From positions 1-57,761 of the forward strand of contig RECR01000061.1 of assembly GCA_007693955.1 (NCBI GenBank): 57,761 nt of DNA. The letters run 5' to 3'. Under the pieces are notes generated by a model that saw nothing but the letters and a program-made list of their open reading frames with translations, was not told the origin of the DNA and made no database searches. Of this stretch, positions 44,077-52,052 are shown piece after piece; positions within the stretch are counted from its first letter, which is position 1, and the number at the start of each line of letters is the position of its first letter. Made by a program: the position numbers and the translations under genes. Source of the DNA: Gloeocapsa sp. DLM2.Bin57. Lineage in GTDB: Bacteria > Cyanobacteriota > Cyanobacteriia > Cyanobacteriales > Gloeocapsaceae.

Positions 44077-47000
44077 TGGTGAAAAGGTTCATATAAACGC
44101 ATATTGTCATCATCTGTAGGTTGATTAGTAAAGATGAGATTAATACTCGTTTCCACATTGCGCAGGGAATTAGGACAAGCAAAATCATCCCAACTCTCAC
44201 CTACTGGTATTTCTAGTAAACCAATACTAGTACCATCTTTTTCTTCTCTGTATTTTAATACAGCTCCACCCTTGAGACTTTGGATTTTCCGCAACCAGAG
44301 AGCAACTTTTCTAGTTAATTCCCCGCGGATTTGGGCTTCTTTTTCCTCATTTTCAATTTTACCTGCTCTAGTGGCAATGACTTCTATAGCTCGTTGTAAT
44401 AAAGGATGATCAGCGGTGATTTCTCCTGCTTGCTCATTTTTGTTCAACTGCTGATCACTGAGTCTAACTAGAGATACCAATAAAGCACTCAAACCGCGAT
44501 AAATAGAACCAGTAGCAAAGGGTGTCACTGAGAGAGCTTCTACTTGTTGGTAAAAGGTAGCGTGATAATGTTCAAAACGCTCATAATGGGATAAATCCCT
44601 TGGTCTAGCCCAATTATAGACAGTAATCACCAAACCTGGATAAGTTCTCCCTACCCTAGAGGTTGCTTGAATATATTCTGCGGTATTTTTCGGTTGTCCA
44701 GAAACAACCATCATTCCGAGACGTTTAACATCTACTCCTACTGAGAGCATATTAGTAGCTAGGACTACATCTAGGGGTTTTTTGTGCTTGCTTTTACGAT
44801 CATTAAAAGGTATTTCCAAGCGATCCAAAATCTCGGGAATATCCGTAGAAGCTTTGCGAGAGGTTAACTCTTCTATTTCTTGTAATTGGCGATCGGCTAA
44901 ACCTCTTTGACTCATTCTACCGAGACGAATGCGAATATCATCATCAACTAAACGTCTTGTTCCTCCTAACTCCCGTATGGAATTAAAATAGCCTACCAAG
45001 GTCATCCAGGGATCAATTACTGAACCATATTTTTTATAAAGATATTGCGTACTAGCCATGGCGGCGAGATACACTCTAATAGTAACTGCTTTCATTCTTC
45101 TACCTTGTGCACAAATACCGAGATATAGTCTTCCTGGTGTTTCTTCGTTAGTTGGTCGTTGACGTGAGAAGAAGTTATCTTGAATATCGATTCCTTGGGG
45201 AGGAAAAATAGCTAATTGACGGGAGAACAATTTTTTGACTTGATTTTCTGCTTGTTTAATCGTCGCGGTAGAAGCGATAATTTTCGGATAGATTGTTTTA
45301 CCGTTTAATTCCCAACTACAGAGATTATCTACTACAGTCTCATATAATCCCACCAAACTACCCAATGGACCACTAATCAAGTGTAACTCGTCTTGGATGA
45401 TTAAATCTGGCGGACGTAACAGAAGATGATCGATGGTTTTAGCAGCCGGTAAAAAACGAGTTTTGTTGTGTTGATCCTTATCTTCTAAATCTGGAGAACG
45501 AAAACCGTGTCTTTCACAATAACCGCTAATTTGCCCAAAAAGCATCTGTACTGGTCCTTTCCAAGGCATTTGGGCGAATTTATCTACTGTAGCGATTAAA
45601 AGTGTGGGCAAAAGGCGATAAATCTCTTCATCTACTACTACAAGGGGTAAACCTTCTCCTGTACTAAAGGGACATTCTCCGAGAAGTTCCCCACATTTTA
45701 TGAAAGTTCTTCCTCTTCCCTGTTTAGAGGATTCTACCTGAATATCTTTACCTGGATCAAGAGGAGTTCCACACCAGGGACAATTAGTTAGTTGATGGGG
45801 TGAGCCACTGGCTGGTTTTTGTTGTTGTCCTCGAATACTTTTGATAAAGTCTTCACTACCTGAGGTTTGATTAGGGGTGCTTTTTCCTCCTAACCACAAA
45901 CCAATGCGAAAAGGCTCTGTACCCCATTTACTTTCATCTTGTCTTCTAATGTTTTCACAAGCACAAATCAAGGTTGTAGAGCGTTGAAACTGTTGTAAGG
46001 TCAATAACCTCAATGTGTAACGCATTAAAACGGTTATTCCTGCGGGGTGTCTATCCCCTATTATTCCTTGAAGTCTTCTCATACCCATGGTATAAGCTGC
46101 TACTCCTAGATAAGCTTCGGTTTTACCTCCTCCTGTGGGAAACCAGAGTAAATCAGCGCACGCCTCTTCTAGATTACTGCGTTCGGGGTGTGCTAAATCT
46201 GTCAAACTAGGTATATTCAGTAAAATAAAAGCTAACTGAAAAGGATACCAACTGCGGTTGGGGGGAATATCGATCTCTTCTAGGGTGAGATCTTCTCCCC
46301 GACGTTTTTTTTCAGTATAAATCGAATGTATCCTCTGTTGATACATAGCTTGATTCATAAATTGAAAAGCTTCTCTAGCTTGGGGATTCTCGATTAAGGT
46401 AGTTATTCCCGCTTGAATACGTTGTTTAGTTTTTTGACATTTAGCTAAAGCAATAGCGCCAATTTCCGCATATTCAGGTAAAGTCGTTAATTTTTGTGCT
46501 TGTTTATCGATCCAAGTTTGATAAGCTTGTGCCAAAATCTCTAATTGTTGAGGCTCACTATTACTTAACTGCTGCATATCTAACAGCAATCCCTCTAATT
46601 CGGGTATTTCCGAGATTTTCGGGGGTGAGGTTTTCGGGACTTCGTAACGAGGGATAATCGTTGTTTGCAGAGAAATAGCTTTTTGCGGGTTATCTCGGGA
46701 GATTTCCGCGTGTACATTAATTCCATGTCCTACAGCGAACTCTACATGATTACGGTAGAGCATCGCCATAATTTGTTCTTCTTGATTATCTATAGCGTTG
46801 CTGAGGGGTGTACGTCGAAAAATGGCACTTTTATCTACTGCCATAATTTTGAGTTTAGGTTGAAATAACCAGTATTTATCTTTATTTTTAGATAATTCTT
46901 TTTGAGCATTAACTAAAAATAGGGAAATTATCCAGTCTTGATTCTCTAATCTCTTGATTGTCGTTTTTACATAGACTTCAGGTGCTTCTTCGGGGTTAAC

Positions 47001-47486
47001 AACCCATTGATAGTCTTTAGTTTCTCTTAACTTTAGGATAGTTTCTCCTCCCATAGGGTAACGTTTCCAGACTATTTTGGGATTGCCATTTTCAGTAAAA
47101 TTGATTTCGCTTCTTTCTCTTTCGTATCTTCCCCAACTCGCGCTAATACTGATTGCATTTACTTGACTATCTACACAAAAGGTTAAACCCAGAGAAGAGG
47201 GAAACATGGTACTAGCAACAGGAGGTACATTACTATCTATTGTGCCATCTTCCGTGCTTGTTCCTTCTTCTCTATCCGTATTGTCTTGTGTTTCTGGTTG
47301 TTCTTCTACAGTTTTTTCTGTACGTTTTTGGGGAGCAAGTAATCCGACTAAATAGCGATCGCTTACTCTATTTTCCTCTATTTCTTCGGTTTCTCCTTCC
47401 ACTGGACCTAATAAATCTTGAATAATTGCTGTTTCTAATTCAGCACGAAGTTGATAGGGTGAAGGTACATTAAGAATATCAGACAT
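44073..47486 (-). CDS. drmA: DrmA-type helicase (DISARM family), orphan
   Basis: This 1137-aa superfamily 2 helicase-like protein matches DrmA, the helicase of the DISARM anti-phage system. Walker A is 'FPTGGGKTEAYLG' near residue 450, motif II the unusual 'IQDELHLISGPLGS' near 697, and motifs V-VI 'ATNMLSVGVDVKRLGMMV' and 'QATSRVGRTYPG' near 915-945. A four-Cys zinc-binding insert ('CPWC...CGELLGECPF') lies near 569-605. DISARM also needs DrmB (DUF1998), DrmC and a methyltransferase; none is in the window. It starts 12 bases behind an hpnB-like gene and overlaps ldpA by four bases, so here it is part of a housekeeping operon. Its job may differ from phage defence. Confidence 0.8.
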   Translation of the reverse strand: MSDILNVPSPYQLRAELETAIIQDLLGPVEGETEEIEENRVSDRYLVGLLAPQKRTEKTVEEQPETQDNTDREEGTSTEDGTIDSNVPPVASTMFPSSLGLTFCVDSQVNAISISASWGRYERERSEINFTENGNPKIVWKRYPMGGETILKLRETKDYQWVVNPEEAPEVYVKTTIKRLENQDWIISLFLVNAQKELSKNKDKYWLFQPKLKIMAVDKSAIFRRTPLSNAIDNQEEQIMAMLYRNHVEFAVGHGINVHAEISRDNPQKAISLQTTIIPRYEVPKTSPPKISEIPELEGLLLDMQQLSNSEPQQLEILAQAYQTWIDKQAQKLTTLPEYAEIGAIALAKCQKTKQRIQAGITTLIENPQAREAFQFMNQAMYQQRIHSIYTEKKRRGEDLTLEEIDIPPNRSWYPFQLAFILLNIPSLTDLAHPERSNLEEACADLLWFPTGGGKTEAYLGVAAYTMGMRRLQGIIGDRHPAGITVLMRYTLRLLTLQQFQRSTTLICACENIRRQDESKWGTEPFRIGLWLGGKSTPNQTSGSEDFIKSIRGQQQKPASGSPHQLTNCPWCGTPLDPGKDIQVESSKQGRGRTFIKCGELLGECPFSTGEGLPLVVVDEEIYRLLPTLLIATVDKFAQMPWKGPVQMLFGQISGYCERHGFRSPDLEDKDQHNKTRFLPAAKTIDHLLLRPPDLIIQDELHLISGPLGSLVGLYETVVDNLCSWELNGKTIYPKIIASTATIKQAENQVKKLFSRQLAIFPPQGIDIQDNFFSRQRPTNEETPGRLYLGICAQGRRMKAVTIRVYLAAMASTQYLYKKYGSVIDPWMTLVGYFNSIRELGGTRRLVDDDIRIRLGRMSQRGLADRQLQEIEELTSRKASTDIPEILDRLEIPFNDRKSKHKKPLDVVLATNMLSVGVDVKRLGMMVVSGQPKNTAEYIQATSRVGRTYPGLVITVYNWARPRDLSHYERFEHYHATFYQQVEALSVTPFATGSIYRGLSALLVSLVRLSDQQLNKNEQAGEITADHPLLQRAIEVIATRAGKIENEEKEAQIRGELTRKVALWLRKIQSLKGGAVLKYREEKDGTSIGLLEIPVGESWDDFACPNSLRNVETSINLIFTNQPTDDDNMRLYEPFHQ

Positions 47487-47498
47487 AATAACTTGAGA

Positions 47499-48662
47499 TT
47501 AATTTTGAGGATAAATACGTCCTTTCCACGCGCCACCTTTACCCCTCCAATGACGCCAAGCTGAGTCTATAGTCATTAGGGTATATAAAAAAGCAATTAC
47601 AGGTAAACTGAAAGCGCGCCAGAATGAACCTTGATATAATTTTACCGTAGGAAGGTACGCTACAGCCATCAGTAACCAAGTTATTACACTAAAAATTATT
47701 AAAACTTTATCTTTGGCTACTATTCCTAAGATCAGACCAATTGGTGGTAATAGATACACTATGATCATTCCTACGACTGTACCAACTAATAACCACCCTG
47801 AGTAATTAAGTTGAGTATAAGCTGTCCTAGCCACCATATCCCATATTGTCTGTAAAGAGTCATAAGGACGTAAACTTAAACTAGTTTCAGTTAAACCCAA
47901 CCAGATTGGGTATTGTCTAGATTTTACTTTTTGGGCTAGAGTACAATCATCAATTAGTGCATCTTTTAAAACCCCTATTCCACCAATTTCTGTCAGGGTT
48001 TCCCTTTTTAATAAGATACAACCTCCTGCAGCAGCAGCCATAGAGCGCTTAGGTTGATTCACCCAGGGAAAAGGGTATAATTGTTGAAAGAAAAACACAA
48101 AAGCAGGGATTAATAGTTTTTCCCAGAAACTCTCACAGCGTAATTTTACCATCAGAGAAACTAAGGCTAAATCCCTACTTTTTGCTTGATTAACTAACTC
48201 AGTTAGAGTATTGACTCCATGTTGAATATCCGCATCGGTAAAGAAAAAATATTCTACCTCAGGGTAATTAATCATAGCATAATTTATACCCTGTTCCATT
48301 GCCCATAATTTACCAGTCCAACCAATGGGTAAAGGTTGACCACTAATTACAGTTAATCTCTCTTCTTGATTAAGAGTTTTGGCTAAATTTTGGGCTAGAT
48401 TTCCCGTGTTATCTTGACTTTGGTCATCTATGAGGACAATCCTTAAACAACTCGGGTAATTCTGCAATAACAATGATTGTAAACTAGATTCGATCACTTC
48501 TGCTTCATTTCTAGCAGGGATAATCCCACAGACAGTAGGATAAGACTCTAGTTGTTGGTGACTATCTAAACGTTGGTTACACAACCAAAAATTACCCCAC
48601 AGGGTTAACAAAATTACCCAAATTAACAACGAGAGACAAACAAGGATGAGTACAATCAACAT
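47499..48662 (-). CDS. Membrane glycosyltransferase family 2, HpnB-like
   Basis: This 387-aa protein has an N-terminal membrane helix (about 2-24), then a GT2 domain: 'CGIIPARNEAEVIESSLQSLL', 'IVLIDDQSQDNTGNLAQ', 'WTGKLWAMEQGI', 'FFFTDADIQHG' (DxD) and 'KDALIDDCTLAQKVK'. Three or four C-terminal helices follow. The 'WTGKLWAM' block and topology match hopene-associated HpnB. Hopanoid linkage is by family name; no squalene-hopene cyclase is nearby. drmA starts 12 bases after its stop, so it heads the hpnB-drmA-ldpA-tamB run. The intergenic space to the divergent gene at 48719 is only 56 bases. Confidence 0.78.
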   Translation of the reverse strand: MLIVLILVCLSLLIWVILLTLWGNFWLCNQRLDSHQQLESYPTVCGIIPARNEAEVIESSLQSLLLQNYPSCLRIVLIDDQSQDNTGNLAQNLAKTLNQEERLTVISGQPLPIGWTGKLWAMEQGINYAMINYPEVEYFFFTDADIQHGVNTLTELVNQAKSRDLALVSLMVKLRCESFWEKLLIPAFVFFFQQLYPFPWVNQPKRSMAAAAGGCILLKRETLTEIGGIGVLKDALIDDCTLAQKVKSRQYPIWLGLTETSLSLRPYDSLQTIWDMVARTAYTQLNYSGWLLVGTVVGMIIVYLLPPIGLILGIVAKDKVLIIFSVITWLLMAVAYLPTVKLYQGSFWRAFSLPVIAFLYTLMTIDSAWRHWRGKGGAWKGRIYPQN

Positions 48663-48718
48663 ATGGTTAAGAGAAAATCAAGTATAATTATCATCGGACA
48701 TAAATTACTTTAATTTCC

Positions 48719-49604
48719 TTGACTAGATTTATCTACGACCAATTTAGCAAAGACTATTTAGAGACTATTCTAACTCCCTATGGTCAAATAGAAACAGCTA
48801 AACAAGTTGCTGATGAAGTCAGAGAAATCGACCTCTATTTTATCCCTAATTCCCGGATTTTACCCCCTGAATTAGGGTTAATTGGTCGTTTAGCTATTAC
48901 TCCTTGTTTATTTGAACCCTATCGTAATCCCGTAACTGTTAAAGAAATAGGGGATTGTCTCCTCAAACTTTTAGCTTTAACTTCTCAATTACAAAGAATA
49001 GCCAGTAGAAATAAAGAACGTCTCTCTCCCTCTGAGTTACCTAAACTCTGGATTATTACCCCAACAGCATCCAAAAGGATTTTAGCTGAGTTTGGAGCAC
49101 AAACACAAGTAGAATCAGGAGTTTATCAGTTAGCGAACTCTTTAAGAACAGGAATTATAGTAATACATCAACTAACAGTAACCAAAGAGACTTTATGGTT
49201 AAGATTGTTGGGAAGAGGAAAAGTGCAACAACAGGGTATCGATGAATTGCTCAGTTTACCAAGAGATGAACCCTTAAAATCAGCTATTATAGAGATACTA
49301 TATACTTTACAAAAGAATTTAGAAGTTAATCAAACCTTAGCAAAACCAGAAGAGAGAGTTAATGATGAGATTAGCACCATTGTATCAGGAAGATAAAGCT
49401 AGAGCTAGAGAAGAAGGAAGAAGAGAAGGAGAGATTAATTTAGCGTTATGTCAGCTTACTAAAAAATTAGGGAATTTAGATACACAGATAACTACCCAAA
49501 TTAACCAACTAAGTTTAACCCAAGTAGAAAACCTAGCCGAAGCTTTATTAGACTTTAGTAATCTTGAAGATTTACAAATATGGTTAAGAGAAAATTTACC
49601 GTGA
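48719..49604 (+). pseudogene. PDDEXK/Rpn-like cyanobacterial gene with DUF4351 end, split by a frameshift
   Basis: The first frame (48719-49396) encodes the well-known 'MTRFIYDQFSKDYLETILTPYG...REIDLYFIP' nuclease-like family, with 'LWIITPTASKRIL' and 'LWLRLLGRGKVQQQGIDEL'. Its expected continuation, 'MMRLAPLYQEDKARAREEGRREG' plus a DUF4351 C-terminus ('LTKKLGNLDTQI...LSLTQVENLAEALLDF'), lies in another frame (to 49604). Adding one GA to the (AG)4 tract at 49351-49358 restores the family sequence (E-E-R-E-L-M-M-R-L-A-P-L-Y). So a two-base slippage deletion broke the gene. The start is TTG at 48719, matching the family N-terminus. A sequencing error or phase variation are alternatives. Confidence 0.83.
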
Positions 49605-49668
49605 TAACCAGTTAAAATGCAATAAACGCATAATACTTATTTTTAAAACGCATATTAATTAAATATTT

Positions 49669-49710
49669 GTTACAAAATATACAAAAATTTACAAAACAAA
49701 AATTTAACAT
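49669..49710 (+). promoter_or_regulatory. NtcA-activated class II promoter of nrtABCD
   Basis: GTT-N8-TAC at 49669-49682 is one base away from the NtcA consensus GTA-N8-TAC. It is followed after exactly 22 bases by TAACAT (49705-49710), which fits the -10 form TAN3T. This spacing is that of established NtcA-dependent promoters, which are switched on by 2-oxoglutarate under nitrogen limitation. Transcription would start near 49717, giving a leader of about 150 bases before nrtA. Confidence 0.8.
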
Positions 49711-49805
49711 TTATTCAACATTAAAATAACAAAGGACCTAGAGAGATTATTACTTTGAAAATAGCTTAATCAAGCAACATTTTGACTTATAACTAATCAA
49801 TCATA

Positions 49806-49829
49806 CCTTGAACTATAGGCAGTTCAAGG
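49806..49829 (+). promoter_or_regulatory. Perfect stem-loop in the nrtA leader
   Basis: CCTTGAACT (49806-49814) and AGTTCAAGG (49821-49829) pair perfectly over 9 bp around a 6-base loop (ATAGGC). It sits about 42 bases before the nrtA start and about 90 after the predicted transcription start. No T run follows, so it is not a classical terminator. A leader RNA element or a palindromic protein-binding site are the likely options. Confidence 0.5.
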
Positions 49830-49870
49830 AAACTTTATCTACCCAAAATTATCACAATTAACTAACATCA

Positions 49871-51193
49871 ATGAGTAAATTATCCAGAAGAAAATTTCTG
49901 TTCACCGCAAGTACAGTAGCCGCTGGAACATTAGTAATCCACGGTTGCAGCGCTCCTGACCATAACACAAACACTACAGCAGAGACACCAACAACTACCG
50001 CTACTCCCGTGGTAGCTAGTGGTGATGCACCAGAAACCAATAAAGCTAAATTAGGGTTTATTGCTTTAACAGACTCAGCACCCCTAATTATAGCCCTAGA
50101 AAAAGGATTTTTTGCTAAATATGGCATGACTGAGGTAGAAATCCTCAAACAAGCTTCCTGGCCCGTTACCAGAGATAATCTAGAATTAGGATCAGGTGGT
50201 GGTGGAATCGATGGAGCACACATTTTAACACCTATGCCCTATCAAATGACTTTAGGTACAATTACGCAACAACCAGTACCTATGTACATTCTAGCCAGAT
50301 TAAATGTCAACGGACAAGGAATTTCTGTTGGTAACAATTATCAAGGTTTAAATCTAGGTTTAGATAGTTCAATCTTACAAGATTCTGTCGCTCAACTTAA
50401 ATCATCAGGAAAAGATGCAACCTTTGCGATGACCTTCCCTGGAGGAACTCACGATCTGTGGATGCGTTATTGGTTAGCAGCAGGAGGTATAGATCCTAGT
50501 ACAGTGTCTGTAGTTCCTATTCCCCCACCCCAAATGGTAGCCAATATGAAAGTAGGAACAATGGAAGCTTTTTGTGTCGGTGAACCCTGGAACGCGCAAT
50601 TAATCAACCAACAAGAAGGTTTTTCCGCTTTAGTCACAGGACAATTATGGCACGATCACCCCGAAAAAGCCCTCTCAATGCGTCAAGATTGGGTTGACCA
50701 AAACCCCAAAGCTGCTAAAGCAATTTTAATGGCTGTTATGGAAGCACAACAGTGGTGCGATCAGCCCGAAAATATCGAGGAGATGTGTACGATCGTTTCT
50801 CAGGATAGATGGTTTAAAGTTCCTGTAGCTGATATTCTCCCTCGCGCTCAAGGTACAATCGATTTTGGTAATGGAGTAGTAGAAGAAAACTTCCCCTACG
50901 CGATGAAATTCTGGTCTGATAATGCTTCTTACCCTTTCCCAAGTCATGATTTGTGGTTTTTAACAGAAAATATTCGCTGGGGTTATATTCCCGCTGATAC
51001 CGATACTCAAGGATTAATTGCACAAGTAAATAGAGAGGATTTGTGGAGAGAAGCAGCAGCAACTTTAGGAGTACCTGAAGCCGAAATTCCTACTAGTACT
51101 TCTCGGGGAGTTGAGGAGTTTTTTGATGGTGTAAAATTTGACCCCGAAAATCCTCAAGGGTATCTAGATAGTTTAAAAATCAAAAAAGTTTAA
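49871..51193 (+). CDS. nrtA: Nitrate/nitrite ABC transporter substrate-binding lipoprotein
   Basis: NrtA captures nitrate and nitrite in the periplasm. The 440-aa protein has a Tat-type lipoprotein signal (SRRKFLF, then 'LVIHGC' with the lipid Cys near 26). The mature part starts 'AKLGFIALTDSAPLIIALEKG'. The blocks 'GGGIDGAHILTPMPY', 'FPGGTHDLWMRYWLAAGGIDP' and 'FCVGEPWNAQL' are of the NrtA kind; the bicarbonate paralogue CmpA differs at these sites. It is the first gene after the NtcA promoter, and nrtB follows 21 bases after its stop. No nirA lies upstream. Confidence 0.93.
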   Translation: MSKLSRRKFLFTASTVAAGTLVIHGCSAPDHNTNTTAETPTTTATPVVASGDAPETNKAKLGFIALTDSAPLIIALEKGFFAKYGMTEVEILKQASWPVTRDNLELGSGGGGIDGAHILTPMPYQMTLGTITQQPVPMYILARLNVNGQGISVGNNYQGLNLGLDSSILQDSVAQLKSSGKDATFAMTFPGGTHDLWMRYWLAAGGIDPSTVSVVPIPPPQMVANMKVGTMEAFCVGEPWNAQLINQQEGFSALVTGQLWHDHPEKALSMRQDWVDQNPKAAKAILMAVMEAQQWCDQPENIEEMCTIVSQDRWFKVPVADILPRAQGTIDFGNGVVEENFPYAMKFWSDNASYPFPSHDLWFLTENIRWGYIPADTDTQGLIAQVNREDLWREAAATLGVPEAEIPTSTSRGVEEFFDGVKFDPENPQGYLDSLKIKKV

Positions 51194-51214
51194 GATTAAG
51201 GAGAAATCAGATAA

Positions 51215-52039
51215 ATGACTACTGTTTTAACCCGCAGAAAAAGTAACAAAATTGTCAGTTTTTTTGTGCAAAATCGTCAAAAAATTATTGCACCTATCGT
51301 AGCTATAGCAGTTTTACTACTTATTTGGCAGCTACTAACTATGGGAGAAAAACCTAACCTACCTTCCCCAATTACGGTGATTAAAGAAACCTATGATCCA
51401 CTAATTATTAACCCATTTTTTGATAATGGTGGAACAGATAAAGGCTTGTTTTGGCAAATATTAGCCAGCTTAAGAAGAGTTGCTATAGGTTTTTCTTTAG
51501 CTGCTATAGTTGGGATAGTTTTAGGAGTGTTAATCGGTAGTATATCTTTGGTTTTCGATGCGTTAGATCCTGTTTTTCAAGTCTTAAGAACCATTCCTCC
51601 TTTAGCTTGGTTACCTATCTCTCTAGCTGCTTTAAGACAATCAGAACCATCGGCAATTTTCGTAATTTTTATCACCGCAATTTGGCCAATAATTATTAAT
51701 ACAACCGTTGGGGTTCAACAAATACCTCAAGACTATCAAAACGTGGCTAAAGTCTTGCGCTTATCCAAAATAGAGTATTTTTTCAATATTCTTATACCCT
51801 CTTCACTTCCCTATATTTTTACTGGTTTACGTATCGGGATAGGGTTATCTTGGTTAGCGATTGTAGCAGCAGAAATGTTAGTAGGTGGAGTCGGAATAGG
51901 TTTTTTTATTTGGGATGCTTATAATAGCTCGCGAATGAGTGAAATTATTATCGCTTTACTCTATGTAGGATTGGTGGGATTGTTATTAGATAGATTAGTC
52001 GGTTTAGTTAGTAATTTGATAGTTGCTAGTGATAAATAA
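51215..52039 (+). CDS. nrtB: Nitrate/nitrite ABC transporter permease
   Basis: This 274-aa inner-membrane permease is of the Binding-protein-dependent transport type with about six helices. The segment 'VFQVLRTIPPLAWLPISLAALRQSEPSAIFVIFITAIWPIIINTTVGVQQIPQDYQNVAKVLRLSKIEYF' includes the EAA loop that contacts the ATPases. AAGGAGA lies about 9 bases before the ATG at 51215. It should form a homodimer with NrtC and NrtD on the cytoplasmic face. Only 13 bases separate it from nrtC. Confidence 0.93.
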   Translation: MTTVLTRRKSNKIVSFFVQNRQKIIAPIVAIAVLLLIWQLLTMGEKPNLPSPITVIKETYDPLIINPFFDNGGTDKGLFWQILASLRRVAIGFSLAAIVGIVLGVLIGSISLVFDALDPVFQVLRTIPPLAWLPISLAALRQSEPSAIFVIFITAIWPIIINTTVGVQQIPQDYQNVAKVLRLSKIEYFFNILIPSSLPYIFTGLRIGIGLSWLAIVAAEMLVGGVGIGFFIWDAYNSSRMSEIIIALLYVGLVGLLLDRLVGLVSNLIVASDK

Positions 52040-52052
52040 AGTAGATAAAATT

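Noticed and set aside
44073-47486. A complete DISARM defence island
   Set aside because: Only DrmA is present. Genes on both sides are an HpnB-like enzyme, LdpA and TamB; no DrmB, DrmC or methyltransferase was seen.
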